Shown: positions 30,381 to 45,429, counted from the stretch's first letter. The stretch: DNA of 64,000 nt from Copromyces sp. CBS 386.78 (GCA_030685235.1 MU839140.1:186001-250000); one strand, 5' to 3'. The notes: a model not told the origin generated them from the letters alone. A program made the numbers and translations.

Positions 30381-33300
30381 AATGGTAGTTGTAATTAAAA
30401 GATTTAATTGACTAAATTAAATTACCCCGCGATATATTTACTTGTAGTCGTATTCGATTGATTAGAACCTTTGTGCTAACCCGTTAGCGTAACAACCCTT
30501 CAATTAATTACTTTAATTTTTTCCGCTTTAAACTTATATACGATTTTTGACGAATTCCGATTTATTTTATAATTATTTCCCTCCTTTATATTTCGAGAAA
30601 CCCGTTGCGACGAGTTTAGGTATTTGTATAGGAATTAAAAAGATTTTTAAAAAATCCTTTACTTTTTAATATATTACTTTTTCCGTTTAAGTATTATTTT
30701 TTTATTTAATATAAGAGTTTACGATTAGATTTCTTTATAATATTTTGATTTGGTCTTTAGAAAAACGGCGAATTTAGGTACTTATTAATTAAATTAACCA
30801 ATATTATAGGTTTTACCCCTCTTATAATAAATTTAAGTAATTATTTGAAGCGATTACTTTATCCCTATTATAAATAAGCCCCCTTTATATCTATATTTTA
30901 ATATTATTAATTTCGTTGGAAGGATGCGTAAACTTTAAATGAGAAGAATTAATAGTATATTATAAAAGTACTATTATATTTAGTAAATAATTTCTTACCC
31001 CGGCGCTTCTATTTCATCCGATAGGTAAATTGCGATTTAAATTTTTGCTTTTTTTTAATGCTATTGTTGTATACGTATTAATAGAAAAAGAAAATTTAAT
31101 TTCTTTAATAAACGACAATAGCGGTATTTCTTCGATTTAATTTAATATATTTAAACTTACGTATAAACGAAAGCTTCTTTTATTATTTATTTTGTAGATA
31201 ATATATATAATATTTAGAATATTATTTAAAACCCTTAGTAATAATAAAAATTAAATAACCGAATCGATAGGAAACGATACGTTTAGAATTAACGGATTAA
31301 ATTTTATTTTATTAATAATTAATAGTAAAGATAAGGGTAAGGGATTAAATTTAATATTAAATAAGATAATTTTATAGGTAAGGTTAATAAAGATGGGAAG
31401 TAATAAGGATATAGTTGAATACTTTAAAATAATTATTTATAATAATTATAAAATTTTAACTGGAAAGTTAAAGGATATTAAAGGAGAGATAAATATAATA
31501 AGGAATATTATGAATAATTTTCGAATTAATTTTAATTAAATTATTTATAATAATAAAGATATTCGATTATTTTTTTTATATATTATTAATATTAAATTAA
31601 TTATATTAAGTATTCGACCCGGGTCTTTTTCTTTTTAGGGAGTAAGAGGATTTATTTTATTATTTTCAAGTAGTTCTTCTTCTTAGCCCCCTTTTAAAGG
31701 CGGTTCTAATTCTTAACCTTTAGTAAAACTTAAATAATAATAGTATTCCGTCCGCCCTTATTACTTTAATATAAAATCTTTTTATTACTTAAATTACATT
31801 ATAAAACGCTATTATTTAAGCCGTTATTATTTAATAAACTATTAATTAAATAATTACCGTTTTTGTTACCGCTTAGGCCGCTATTATAATATAATAATCT
31901 ACCGTTCTAATAAATATTTAAAATATAATTTAAAGTAGTAATAATTATAATATTATTACTTCTATTTTAACTAGAATATAATTAAAATTTAATTTATCCG
32001 TTTTATTCGCTATAATTATTAGAAAATAGGTTTAAATCTTGAATTTAGGAGGATACCTATAATTAATTCCTTTTATTTTATTTAATTAGTAAAGAATAGG
32101 AGCCCTAGCCTTTTATTTATAAATTAATTTTATATATATTAATAATTTAAATATTAAGGTTAAAATTAAATGTAAAGACGTTAGAATTTTCGACCTTTAA
32201 TAAATAGGGGATTTAAATAATATTAACGTCGTTTAAGACAGAATAAAGGTTATTTAAATAAACGTTAATTTATTCCGGGATAAGATTTAAACTTTTTTAG
32301 AAGACCCTATTATAATTAATATTGTAATTATTTAATTGATAGCTATATTTTAAATATTGTTAGTAAATTAGGTTATATTTTAGTAGAATATTGAATTATT
32401 ATTAGAATAATAAACCGATATTTAATTAGGTAGTATTTTTATTGCTATTAACGCCTTATATATTAAGTTTACTTTTAACGCGGCCGCTATTATTAAATAA
32501 TTTATTAAAATTAGATTAATAATTCGCAATATTATTAAAAATGAATTTTATTTTATTTTTTACTTTTAGAAGAAATTGAAATATATACGAATAATAGGAT
32601 TATTTAATATTTAATAAATTAATTAGTAGGGAATTATAATATAAATTTAGACTACCTTTAATTTGAAAATTAAATAATATTTTTAACCCCTATATTATTT
32701 TGAAGATTATTAGTTATATATAAGGGAAATAGTCGAATATAAAGAGTTAATTATATTAATAGTTAAATAATAATATCTTTACATAAGAATCATTATCATT
32801 AATTAAATTATTTAAATATTTTTAATTTTTAGAGAAGAATATAATAAATTAATACCCTATTATTAGGACTAATTTCGTAATAATTATAATTGGAATAATT
32901 AAATTAGGCGTAATAGTTGCAACTATAGAAGATATTTTAGTAATAATTTTAAATATAATAATTATAATTGAAATTGCTCTTACAAATTTTAATTATTTTA
33001 ATATAATAAGTTTCGCGATAATAAAAGGGATATTGTAATATAGAATAATTATAATAATAATCGAAGAAGAAATTCCCTAATATTTAATTAGTTATATTAT
33101 ATTTAAATAATAAAAAACGTTAGCTATTTTATTTTGGATACTAAATTTAATTTAGGAAAATTAGCCGAAGAGGACGCTTATATCATTCTAAATTTAATTG
33201 TAATTTATTATAAATATTATAAATATTTCGCTAATATAATCGATATTTATTATTATATTAAGTATTGTAAATTAATTAAGGTAGTAAAATATAAATATAT

Positions 33301-34929
33301 TAGAATTCGATTTTTAATAATTATATTAAAAAGAATTTGCGGTTATTATAAACGTATTTAGGATTTTTGTAATACGTTATTTAAATATTTGAAAATATAT
33401 AATTATATTATTAAAAGAGAAATTAAAAGTAATTCTAATAATAAAGAAGAATAGTCTATTACTTATTTCGTCTAATTAATTATCTCTTTTAATAATAATA
33501 TAATTATTATTAATAATTTTATTATTAAAATTATATTAATTAAATTATATATTATTAACACTTTTTTTATTAATAATATTCCGGAAATTAATATTTTGTC
33601 TAGTTATATTTATTTTCGAATTTAAATTTAAATTAACTTAAATTCTGAAAAAACCGAAGTTTATATTAATTAAGTATTAGAAAGATAATAATTAGTAAAA
33701 ATTTCTTGGTTTAATTAAAATATAAGGTTAAGAAAAGGAAAATCAAGTTTTATAGGATAGGAAAGGACGTTATTAATATTAAAGAATAGGTAACGTTTAT
33801 TATATATATCTTCGGTAAGGATAATTGCGATAAAAATATTTTATTTAAAGTTTCTAAATCCGGCTAAGTTATTAATAAATTAATATTTAATATTTTTCTA
33901 AGTAACAATTTTATATCCTTATATACTAGTAATATTGATTATAAAATTAGGGAAGTATAATTAAAGTAATTGAATATTAAATTCTTATTCGAAATTAAAA
34001 TATAAGGTACCCCTTGCGTAAAGTACGTAAGAGTTATAAATAAATATATTCTATTTTCCGGCTAATAAATTTATATTATAGTAAATTATAAACCTTTATT
34101 AACCAATAGATCCTTTACTTTTAATTCTTTTTACCCCGCTATTATATATGTAAAAATTAATTATAAAACCCTTAAAGTAGTAATAGTTCGTAATAATATA
34201 AATAGAATAATAATTATTAAAAAGAATTTTTAATTCGGAATTATTAATAAGATTATTAATAGCGGTTATTTTATTTTATTATAAGTAGGAGTATTAAAAA
34301 TTATAGCGTTCGGATTAATAATTATATTAGTATTAATAGGTATTTTTATTAGTATAGACTTATATAATACGTTTGAAATAATTAATATTGAATTCCCTTT
34401 TACTAATTTAATTATTAGTATTATAATTAATAACCTGCCTATTCTATTTATTATTATAGCTCCCTTGCTAAAAATTGGGATATAATTTTAGAATATAGTA
34501 AGTAATATACCCATTAATAATTAGATTTATAATATAATTATATATCAAGGAAGATATTCGAAATCTTTCGAAAAATAATCGATATTCAGAATATATATAA
34601 TAATTAATTAATTAGAAAGAACTATTAATAAAGGAGTTTATATTTATAGTAAAGATAAGAGATAGGTTAATAAATTAGAGCGGGTAGTGAAAGAATATTC
34701 AAAGATTTAGTAAAATGGATTAATAGTAAAGATAGAAGAAAAGGATATAATAAAAGTCCTGTTGGTAGAAGGATAGTAGAATTAATAAATTAATTTAAGA
34801 ATATATCCGCTTAATTAAAAGGATAAAATTATTATTAATAAAATATTTAATGAATTATATATATAAGGAAAAATAATTTAGTAAATAGAAGTTATATTAT
34901 TTTTTTATTTAGTATTTATAATATAGAAA

Positions 34930-35600
34930 ATTGTTTATAGCGAATAAAAAGGCCGAATAGTAATTGATTTGAGAGTGTTTAATAAAGTTTTAATTTTAGA
35001 TAATTACCTATTACCGTTATAATTAGAAATAATTGGCGTATTTTATAGGAAAGTTTATATTATAGTTATTAACATAATATTTTTCTTTTACTAATTCGGA
35101 ATATAGTTACCTTATTAAAATTAATTTACTTTAATAAATTATTAAAGGTTAGAAATATTAATAGTAATATTAATAGGTTACCGAAATTCGCTTATATTTA
35201 TTTAAAAGTATATAAATCGATTATTATTAAAGTTTATGTACTTTTATAGAATATTTATCGATAATATTATAATTTTTTGCGATAATTAAGATTAATATAT
35301 TAAATATCTCTAGTAGATATTTAATTTATTTAGTAGGAAATAGATTACGATTTCCTTTAAGAAATCCTTTTTAAGATTTTTAAATATTAAACTTTTTAGA
35401 TTTAAGGTCAATTTATTAAAATTATTAAATACTAAATATAAAATTAAAATATTTAGAAGATTATATTTCTTTATAAATTTTAAGGTATTTAAGTAGTATA
35501 TTGGAGGGATAGGTTTTTTAAAGTATTTCATACCCTATTACACTTAATTAGTTGAATTACTATAAGTTTGGAAAGTGAAATTATTAGTAGACGGCCGAAT
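34930..35600 (+). pseudogene. Reverse transcriptase remnant of Gypsy-1
   Basis: Read through stops, the sequence gives NYLLPL early on, then FIDNIIIFCDN near 35253-35285 where a functional enzyme has F(V/I)DDIVIFSD; the second catalytic Asp has become Asn (GAT to AAT). Next come ITISFKKSFLRFLNIKLF and YIGGIGFLKYFIPYY, matching the thumb/connection of fungal Gypsy elements (the family norm is GxxGFLRHLIPYY). Confidence 0.8.
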
Positions 35601-36943
35601 ATTTAGGAAATTTGAAGTTGGGAATATAGTTAAATATTAAAATTATTATTAAAATATTATAATTATATTTATTGAAAAGGAGTTATTAATATTTAAAATT
35701 TTCTAGGACGCAATATATAAGGATCTAATTATTTTGTACTATTTTAATTTATTTAAATAATTATTTATATAAGTTAATAGTTCGTTAGAAAACGGCTTTA
35801 ATATTATAATTTTTTATATTAGAGGTAATACGAAGTAATAAATTCTTAGCGCTCTAATATTATTTATAGATATATAATTAATAATGTTCTTAAATAAATG
35901 TTTAAGTTTAGTAGAATAATAGTACGGCCTATTAGAATTGGAAATTGTATGTTTAGTATAGGTAGTAAAGAGGCTTCGTATAATTATTTATTTAGTAAAA
36001 ATATAAATAGTCGTCCTTATAAATTACATTATAATAAAGGGGATTATTAAATAAACGACGCTATATATTAAGTTAACGAATAGGGTTAACCGGCGATTAA
36101 TTAATATATATATATATTTATTATAATATAATTTATAAATATATTACTTCTTTAGTAAATTGAATATAATTTTAAATATATTAAATAAGTTGAAATGTAA
36201 TGCGGAAATTCGATAAAAAGAGGTAATTTTCGATAATATATAAGACGTTTTATTAGAAATATATATAGTAAATGAATTAAGAAAGGAGTTTATAAATAAT
36301 TATATATTAAATATTAAATACGTTATTATATTAAAAATTTTTAGGAGTAGTATTAAAGACGGTACGAACTTTTTTTATTTAAAATATTCTTTCGAAATAA
36401 AAGATAAATTGATTTTTAATATTAAAGCCGACGGTAATAGAATTTTGTGCATCCTATATAATTTTATTTAATAGTTTTTAAAGGAGGTATACGATTATAA
36501 ATATTATTTTGGAAGAGATAGAATATTATATAAATTAAAAGTAATTACTTTCTTTAATAAAATATATAAAGTTAAATAATATATATACTACTACTTAAAC
36601 TACGAATTTAATTTTAGCCGAAATAAATCTAATAGCGAATATTAATTAATTTATACTCCTAATATCCTTATAAGAATTATTATTATCGATTTTATTATTG
36701 GATTATTAGTTGTACTTAATATTAATACCCTATAGAGTCTATTAGGTAAGAATACATTCGATAGTTTAATAATAATATTATACCTTATATTAAAAAGAAT
36801 TAGCCTTATTTAAAATATTTAATGTATATAGAAGAGGATTAATTAATTATTATAATACGATAATTATTATTGTCCGATTAGGGAATATTATAAAGTATTA
36901 TTTCTAATAGAGACCGAAAATTTATTTTAGTATTGTAGAAAGG

Positions 36944-37165
36944 TATCACAGGATTAGACCTGTAATATGCCCACCCTGCACTGCCTCTTAAATGTATTAT
37001 AACCATTGTTATAGCACGGTTACGTATAGGGTTATATGCGCGCACGGCCTAACTTCCAAGGCTCTCGCCTATATAGCCAATCCTCCGCACACATCCTTCC
37101 TTTTCTCTCCTTCGCACAACAACGTATATCCTACCCTACCCCCAACAATACCTCACCCTATAATA
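36944..37165 (+). repeat. 5' LTR of Gypsy-2
   Basis: 222 bp. It differs from the 3' LTR almost only by C/T and G/A transitions. Confidence 0.95.
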
Positions 37166-40100
37166 ATTTATTATACCTAACTATCGCACTACGCACGCTT
37201 AAGGGAAATAAATCCAAATTACCTTTAATACAAAAAAAATTATTTAAATCGTATCTATAATTAATCGCTCCGCAATTAAAAAATTCGGTCGCAAACAATA
37301 CAACTCGAACCAAATAATACAACACAAACATCAGCCTCATCTCTTTCTCCCTTTTATACTTATTAATTAAAATAATCTATTCTAATAATAACTACATCTA
37401 TATTTAATTTAATAATTAATAATAGACTAACTATAAATTATTACTAATAATTTTATCGTAGCAACCGCTATCGGCGCCCTTCAAACTACCGACCTTAAAA
37501 ATTAAATAATTTACAATACCTTAATTAAAATACTTATAAACCTTAATAATAATTTTAATATTTGTATTCTATTATATTATATTATAAATTACGCCCTTAC
37601 GCTCGCATTAATCCTAATATTCCGCGACGTCGCTCTCGCTTACAATTATCTTATTTATAATAATATAATCGAAGCCCATTCGTACATTTAAAAAACCGAA
37701 GAGGACCTTACCGAATTTTACTAAGAAATCGATTATTTAAATATTTGAAATACTGAATTCTAATAAAGGATTAATAGATTCAAACAATCCTTTAATAATT
37801 TTAAAACTAATACTTTTAAATCCTTCTAAAAATAAAAAGATAAATATACCGAAATTATTAATAAAGTCCGTACTTAATTCAAGTAAATTTAAAAAACTAA
37901 AGTACCTATTATAGCGGCTATAAACGTTAATAGTAGCGGCTATAAATCAATATAATTACGTACGTATATTACTCTATTTAATAATAAAAGAACTACTTTA
38001 TTAAAAAAAATAGAAAAATACTATTCCTGGCGTATAAAGGTTAAATTATATTAAATTAACGAACTAATTTACTTCGTTTCTAAATTTAAACGTTTTTTAT
38101 ATATTATTAAATACTTTGAAGGCCCACCTTTCGTAATTATTAAATCGGCGCTAATTAATAATTTCGAATATTTAATTAATAATACTAAATAAAAATAGAA
38201 GACCGCTATAAATTTTTTTAAAAAGTTCGATACTAAATATAATAATTCCGACCTTACCGTTATTATTCGTCGCAAATTAAATAACTTAAAAATAATTAAA
38301 AATATATATTAAACTATTTTTAAAGACCGTTTCACTATCCTTATCGAATAGTATAATATAAATAATACTATAAAAATATATTTCCTCTGTAATAAAATTA
38401 TTAAAGCTATCCGTAATATTATCGTTTACTAATACTTACTTCCTACTAATAACGATTACGATAAATAATTTGAAATAACCCGCTTACTAATTTAAAACTA
38501 TAAAATTAATATTTACTATATAAAATTCGCCAACTTATTTTATAAACCGTTTTCTTCGATTAATTATAATACTACTTCGTCCGTAAAATAGCCCGTCAAT
38601 TAGAGCGGCAACGCAATAGACCTTAATTCTATATCTACTATTAATATTACTATATACAATATAATCTCGTAAAAAATCTTTAAATATTATATAAAAATAA
38701 GCGCGTATACTTATTATAATTGTAAGAATTATTTTTTAACCGCTTATTGTAACCGCATTAATTTTAATAAAAATCCCCCCGCTTCTACCCGTAATAGTTG
38801 CAACGGTCGTAACGGTAGGGGTAGTAATAGAAACAGTAATAAAAGCGGCAATAATAATTCCGCTCTTTAATAGGGTTAGTACAATTATAATTAATAAAGT
38901 TATAATTAATAGGGCTATAGTTAGTAAGGTTACAGCCAATAGCATTAAATTAACGCTATAAACGCCTAAGCGGCCAATAATAATAATACCGCAACGCCGT
39001 AATATTAATAAGCCCCTGTCCCCGCATACGTCCCTAATTTCGTCGGTCCTATCTAAAGTAATGAAATTAATTATATTAATTAATAAAGAAATATATAACC
39101 TTTAAATTAAATTGTAATTAGAAGTAACTATTTATAAAATAAAGAGAAGAGGGTAATATTATTATATAGTTAAATATAATTAAAATTTATAAATCTTTTA
39201 TAAATAGCTATTATAAATACCTTATTTTATTAAACCTCTTTATTTAATTATTTAATGGATCGTATAAAGTATATTATTTAAACTTAATCGATAATAATTA
39301 TATTGCCTTAAATTTTATTAATAAATATTTTATTTATTATTACCGTTTCCCCTTTTTTAAATTTATAAACTTTAAAATCCTATACTTCGCCGATAAAAAT
39401 CCCGCTAAGGGTAATATTACCTATTTTACAAAAATTACAATAAGAATAGGCTATTATTACAAAATTATTAATCTATTTATCTATAATCTAATTGAAAATA
39501 ATCCCGTTATTCTAGGCTACTTATAACTAATTTACTACTCGCCAAATATCTTATAGCCTTACAATTTACTATAATTTACTGTAGCTTACGAAAAATGTAA
39601 TTATCTCCTAAAAGAAATCCCTAGTAATAAGTGGGAAGCCTTAATAATAAACTTAATTGCCTAATTTAATATAGCGAATTTAATATTTAAGAAGGCTATA
39701 TACGAAGAGATTCCAAATAAAGGTAAGCCTAATACTAAGCCTTAAATAAATATCCTACGCTATATTTCTATTGCTATAATTGTAAGATAAGTAATTTATT
39801 AATAATTTAACCGCTTTCGAAATTAAATCGCTTACTATTTAAAAACCTCTGCAATTAATAAAATATTAGTAAGCCCCGGCTAAACTATTATATTCTATAC
39901 TATTCCCTATAGCGTAATCCCCCCTCTTCTATTATAAATAGTCCTAATACTTTACTAGGTAGTTAGAAAATTCCGTACTGTTATTATAAATTACTAAGCC
40001 TAAATCTATCGTCTCCATATTCTAATAAATCCTATTAACCCTAATAATATTAAGGAATTATCCGCCGCCGCCTTCAATTAATTAGCAGAAAAATATAACC

Positions 40101-40689
40101 TCTAGATTATTCGCACTATAAGGGCTAATATAACTGAAAATATTAAATGTATACTAGAAGAAAATAAACTAGTAAAAAAATATAATATTTTAAACCCGTA
40201 CGCCTTAAATAATAAAATTAATATTAAAAATAATTAAAGAAGTATTAATAAGGAGGGGTTAGAAGTATAAAAAAAATTTTAATAATAATTTTTATTGTTA
40301 AATTAATAATTTAACTGGTAAAAGTAACGTAATTATTTTAAAAGCCGTTAAAGTCTTTAATTCTATTAAAAATACCGGTACGGATGCCGATTTCCCCTAA
40401 TATAAAAAAGCCATTAATTAATATTTCGCCGCCAATAGTATTATTTTATGCAAAATTACCTCGGAAAATATTACGAAATTTTATAAGAAAACTAATAAAC
40501 CCCTTAAAATTAACGAATAAATTTAAACTAAATTACTTCGATAATACTAATATTATACGAATACCTTCTATTAAATAAAAATTAAAACCCTTCCCCCTTA
40601 TCGTTCTTATAACTTTAAGATCGAATTCCGCCTAAAAGCCATACCCCTAACCGCTCGTAAATACCCTTTTAACCCTAACGAATTTAATA

Positions 40690-41400
40690 TTATTAAAAAG
40701 TAAATAGATAATATACTATAAAAAAAATTTATCCGGCTATTACAATTAAAAGTATCCGCTCCAATCCTTCTAATAAAAAAACTAAGAGGAAGAGTCTACA
40801 TTTACGTAAATTACCGCAATATTAATAATATTACTTTTAAATTACAATATCCGCTACCGCTAATTAAAAAAACCTTTAACGTAATCTATTGTATTAAAAT
40901 TTTCACTAAATTCAACATTATCGCTACTTTCAACTGTATCTGTATTAAAGAGGGATATAAATAGCTTATAATTTTTATAATATAATTTAATTTATTTAAA
41001 TTATTAATAATTCTATTTAACTTATAAAGCGCCCTTAAGGCTTTCTAAAATTATATTAATAATATTCTTTATAACGTTCTCACTGTTTATATAACTACTT
41101 ATTTCGATAATGTCCTAATTTATTCTAATAACGTTAAAGATTATAAACAGTATATAAATAACGTCCTTAACCGTTTAACTAAAATAAACCTTAATATTAA
41201 TATTAATAAATACGAGTTTTATATAATATAAACGAAATATTTAGGCCTCATTATTATACCGGGAAATATCGAAATAAATCTAAAAAAAGTTAAAACCGTT
41301 ACCGACTAAGCAATTCCCTAATTTAAAAAGTCCCTACAATCTTTTTTAAACTCCGTAAACTTCTACCGCTGTTTTATTAAAAATTTTTCAATAATAGTAG
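40690..41400 (+). pseudogene. Reverse transcriptase remnant of Gypsy-2
   Basis: Y-F-D-N-V-L-I-Y-S-N at 41100-41129 replaces the family's YLDDVLIYSN; the second Asp codon GAT is now AAT. Downstream, KYLGLIIIPGNIEINLKKVK and FLNSVNFYRCFIKNFS are the typical connection region. Upstream, ILLIKKLRGRVYIYVNYR-type sequence marks the fingers. Confidence 0.85.
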
Positions 41401-42099
41401 GACTATTATACGAATTTACGAAGAAAAATACTGTATAATTTTAGTCTATTATATATAATTCCGCTTTCGAAGCCTTAAAATAAGTTTTTACTAGCGGACC
41501 CGTATTAAAAATTTATAATTAATTAAAAAAATAGTAATTAAAATAGACGTTTCCAATTAGGCCGCAAGTAATACTCTCTCTTAATATAGTAATAATAGTA
41601 TTCTCTACCCAATCGCCTACTTCTCGTCTAAATATACAATTTAAAAATATAATTACAATATATATAATAAAGAACTATTTACTATTATTAAAGTAGTAAA
41701 AGAATAGAAACCGGAATTCGACAGAGCTTAATAACCTTTTAATATTTTCACGGCTTATAAAAACTTCTAAACCTTTATAACTAATAAATAACTTACTTAA
41801 CATTATATAAAGTAATTCTAATTCCTATTATAATTTAATTTTTTAATTAAATATACCTTAAAGCCATAAAACTTTCGCCCTAATACTTTAAACCGCAAAC
41901 CTAATAACCGCCTTACTAATACTAACAATAATCGCTTAATAGCCTGCTAGTAAGTATTCCTAAATCCTGTATAGTTCGAAAATAATTACCTCGACCCTTC
42001 AAATTTTACCCTCCGCTTAATAAATAATTATAATAATAAATCTATTAATAATATTATTCTAAATAATTACGAAACTTCCGTCTTCCTCTAGGAGGTCGT

Positions 42100-43620
42100 T
42101 TCTTATTTAATAAACCCCGCTTATAAATAATAGACCCTTAATATTAAAAAAGTATTCTATAAAATATTCGTAGAATATTAGGTAATTAGTAACGGAATTA
42201 CTAAATAGTATAATAAAATTATTATTAACTTTTATAATAAAAAACTTTAATTCGTTTTAATTAATTGTTAATATAATTCCCTTAATGTAAAATACCTTAA
42301 TTGTAACGTAATTTATAATTTTCTTTAATACAATTTCTATTAGGAGGGAATAATTTATAATATTAGAATTTTTTTATAAAGGCTATTTCCCCTACGCTAA
42401 AACGAAGTTTTTAAAACGAAAATCCGCTAGTCTATTTAAACCTTCTAAAATTTCGTTCGTACTATAAAAAAATATTTTTATTAATTATATTACTCTACTA
42501 CCCCTAAACGTTTATTTTAATTAAATTTTTAAATATATTGCTATCGTTGTTAACCAACTAATTAAAATATATTACTATATCCTAATAATAACTTTAGAAA
42601 CTAAAGAACTAATTAATCGTTTTATCGATTAAGTATATTACCTTTACAATTTACTAAATATAATCCTTTTTAATTATAATATATAATTTATTTTATATTT
42701 CTAAAATATTCTATATAAATAGCTTACTATTATTCGTAAATTAACCTCTATTTTCTACCCCTAAACTAATATTTAAATTGAATGTATTAATGTAAGAATA
42801 AAATAATTCTTTCGTCTTTATATTAATTAAATATAAATTAATTAAATTAAATAGTTACCTCTTATTAAATTTATAAGTAATAACGTAACCTCTTTATTGA
42901 TAAATATTTTTCCCTTCTTTATTAACTATAATTTTTATTTTTAAATAAATACCGAACTACGTACCCTACTATACCTAAACTTATTACCTGCCTAATTAAA
43001 AAAGTACTATAAAATTAACGAATTAACTAATTATTTCTAAACAATTTAGGATTTCGTATTATAATAAATAAAACGTACCTAAATATAATATAAAAATAAT
43101 ATTAACCGTTACTAAATCAACTCCCCTAAATATAAGGAAGGGGATTTAATATTCCTTAACACAATTAACCTCGCTAATAGCCGCCTAATATTAAAACTTT
43201 ACCCCTAATAGGAAAGTCCGTTTAAAGTTATACGAATAGAATTTTATATAATTTATTTCGCCCTACCTTCGAATATAAAGTACGCCCCCGTCTTTTATAT
43301 TTCTATAATTCAACCCTAAATTGGCAAAAACCTTCCTAATCAAAATACTTTAACGAATATTAAAGTAAACGACGGAAGAATTATAATCCGTATAAATAAT
43401 TATAAAGAATGTATTGAATAAAATTTCGAAAAATTCATCGACTATACTTAATTAAATAATAATACCTATTAGTACTACTATATACAATAAAAAAGCGATT
43501 ACTAACCGACCTAAGAACTTAAAACTAACGTTATTAATTATAAGGAAATAATCCTATACTTCTACAAAAAAAATCCTAATAAGCTAATACCTCCCGAAGT
43601 ACGGCAATAACCCGAATATA
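42100..43620 (+). pseudogene. Integrase and chromodomain remnant of Gypsy-2
   Basis: Read through stops: IAIVVNQLIK, then IFYP*TNI*IECIN (functional form HPQTDGQTERIN), then LPLIKFISNNVTSLLINIFP and FFINYNFYF, the C-terminal integrase signature of Gypsy elements. At about 43,390-43,620, NYKECIE*NFEKFIDYT, then YYYIQ*KSDY*PT*E and YKEIILYFYKKNPNK fit a chromodomain with its aromatic-cage region. Confidence 0.75.
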
Positions 43621-43989
43621 TTACTAATACCATTCCCAAAGCCCCTAAAGCCGCTCCTAAACCCCCTAAATAACACTCTGCCTACTTAGTACGCCGCAAT
43701 TACGAATCCGCTACTGTAATTAATATATTAATACCGCTACTAGACGACGTTACGACCGTTTGTAAACCGATTAAACTATTAAATAAAGAGGTAAAGGAAT
43801 TTCTAATACTACTATATAAAAAGATTTTGCGAAAATTATTAAATATTTAAGCAAGTAAGATACCGCCTATAGAGGTTACTAATTATAATAAAATATTGGA
43901 AAAAATAAAATTAAACGATTTAGACAAATAAATTATTATTTTATATATATATCGTTTAAAGCTACTAGAACTTCTTTTAAGGGGGATAG

Positions 43990-44211
43990 TATTATAGGAT
44001 TAGACTTGTAATATGCCCACCCTACACTGCTTCTTAGATATATTATAACTATTGTTATAGTACGGTCACGTGCAGGGTTATATGCGCGTACGGCCTGCCT
44101 TCCAGGGCTCTCGCCTATATAGCCAGTCCTCCGCACACATCCTTCCTTTCCTCTCCTTCGCACAACAACGTATATTCTACCCTACCTCCAACAGTGCCTC
44201 ACCCCGTGATA
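43990..44211 (+). repeat. 3' LTR of Gypsy-2
   Basis: 222 bp, preceded by the polypurine tract and followed by TSD AAAGG. It ends CCCCGTGATA. Confidence 0.95.
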
Positions 44212-44216
44212 AAAGG

Positions 44217-45070
44217 CCTTTAGAGATAATTGGGTATAAAATTATTAATAATTACTATATATTATCCTTAAAGAAACGGCCTTTCGGAATGAAAAAATAA
44301 ATTATTGAAATTATATTATAATATTATTATTTTGAAAATTTTTATAAATTATAATTTAAAATCTTATCAGTATTGTAATAGAATGTTAATAATACGTTTT
44401 TAAACTTAATTTAAGCGTCCCCCTACGAGATATTATATAGTTTTAAATTGCCCGGCCCTATTGACTTTATTTATAATAATACCGAATTTAATTTTGCTGC
44501 CTTTAGAGAGTATATTTATAATGACGTTACTTTAATTATAGATTTTATAATTATTATTATTAAACGCTAATATAATTAGATATATTTAATAGTAGAATTT
44601 AAGAAAGGAGATATAGTTTGTATCCGCTTTTATTATAGTTATTATTTATTTAGTAATTTTCTACGTAAATTGTTTTAATAATATAACGGACTATTTAAAG
44701 TTAAAAAGAGAATTAGGCAATTAATTTATAAATTAGATTTATTAATATAATAGAAGGTTTATTTTATTATATTTGTAATTTATTTTAGGGTAGTTATAGG
44801 ATTAAACTTTTTTGAGAGGTAATTATTATTGTTTAGTTTTATTGAAGATAAGTAGTTAGACGGAAACGTTTATAAAATATAAGTTATTTTAAAGTATAAA
44901 AATATATTTAAGGGTACGGAATATTAGGTAAATAGAAAAAATAGGGTAATAAATATAATGAATAAGTTAAGGAAGAGGATATTAATGCGCCGGATTTAAT
45001 TAAGGAGTATTAGTAGAAATATAAGGAATTAGTAAAACGGAGTAGAAGGACCGCCTGAATATAAAGGAGG
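44217..45070 (+). pseudogene. 3' coding part of Gypsy-1: integrase end and chromodomain
   Basis: Continues the Gypsy-1 frame interrupted at 36,938. VEFKKGDIVCIRFYYSYYLF followed by SNFLRKLF and FKVKKRIRQLIYKLDL correspond to the conserved post-integrase GDxVYIRLHxGY and PFKxxRRxGxLAYELDLP modules. At about 44,868-45,060, DGNVYKI*VILKYKNIFKGT then EY*VN fit a chromodomain, and DLIKEYQQKYKELV-like sequence follows. Confidence 0.75.
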
Positions 45071-45194
45071 AATTGGAGGATAGTACGGATATAGATATAT
45101 AAACCAGAGGATAAGTATATTGTTAGGCCCTAGATTATTTATCGCCGACGATGATTGTTGAGGATAGTAGAGTTTTCTTTTGTACGCCAGCATT

Positions 45195-45429
45195 TAATAC
45201 CGGACTTATATATTTATATAGATTTCTAGAGGTAATAGTTATAGACCTACCCTAGCCCGGCAGGCACTTGTTTGCCGGTTCGCGCTTCCTTTTATAATAT
45301 GCCCGATAAGATAACGATTGTTATAGGATATATTAATTCTATCGTGAGGTAGTCGCTCTCAATAGACCTCTTAGAGTGTATTACTCCTTATAATATAATA
45401 TTTTCATATACTCTACTGCTTCCGCATTA
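45195..45429 (+). repeat. 3' LTR of Gypsy-1
   Basis: 235 bp, starting TAATACCGGACTT and ending TTCCGCATTA, followed by TSD ATCCG. Confidence 0.95.

Larger units (their letters stand above)
36944..44211 (+). mobile_element. Gypsy-2: RIP-degraded Ty3/Gypsy chromovirus nested in Gypsy-1
   Basis: Both 222 bp LTRs are exactly the same length, and the flanks carry a perfect AAAGG duplication (36939-36943, 44212-44216). Total length is 7,268 bp. The LTR ends TATCAC...GTGATA are the expected RIP products of TGTCAC...GTGACA. A polypurine tract AAGGGGGATAG sits directly before the 3' LTR. Plus-strand remnants in order: gag (about 37.4-39 kb), RT (40.7-41.4), RNase H, integrase (42.1-43.1) and chromodomain (43.39-43.62). 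Confidence 0.95.
30146..45429 (+). mobile_element. Gypsy-1: RIP-degraded Ty3/Gypsy chromovirus, split by Gypsy-2
   Basis: Two direct 235 bp LTRs (30146-30380, 45195-45429) and a perfect 5 bp duplication ATCCG (30141-30145, 45430-45434) define the ends. Removing Gypsy-2 and one TSD copy leaves 8,011 bp. Plus-strand frames, read through stops, give in order a gag-like region, reverse transcriptase (near 34.9-35.6 kb), integrase (36.4-36.94 kb continuing at 44.2 kb), a post-integrase module (VEFKKGDIVCIRF) and a chromodomain. This order (RT before integrase) is that of Ty3/Gypsy. No frame is intact. Confidence 0.93.

Noticed and set aside
33134..33361. Short open frames in the AT-rich block (also 35310, 38069, 49808, 51391)
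   Set aside because: They are chance gaps between stops in RIP-degraded retrotransposon coding regions, rich in Ile/Asn/Tyr/Lys as expected from AT-rich DNA.
30146..45429. Interpreting the two halves of the block as an inverted or segmental duplication
   Set aside because: The two LTR pairs are direct, differ in sequence and length, and each has its own perfect TSD, so two nested independent elements explain it better.
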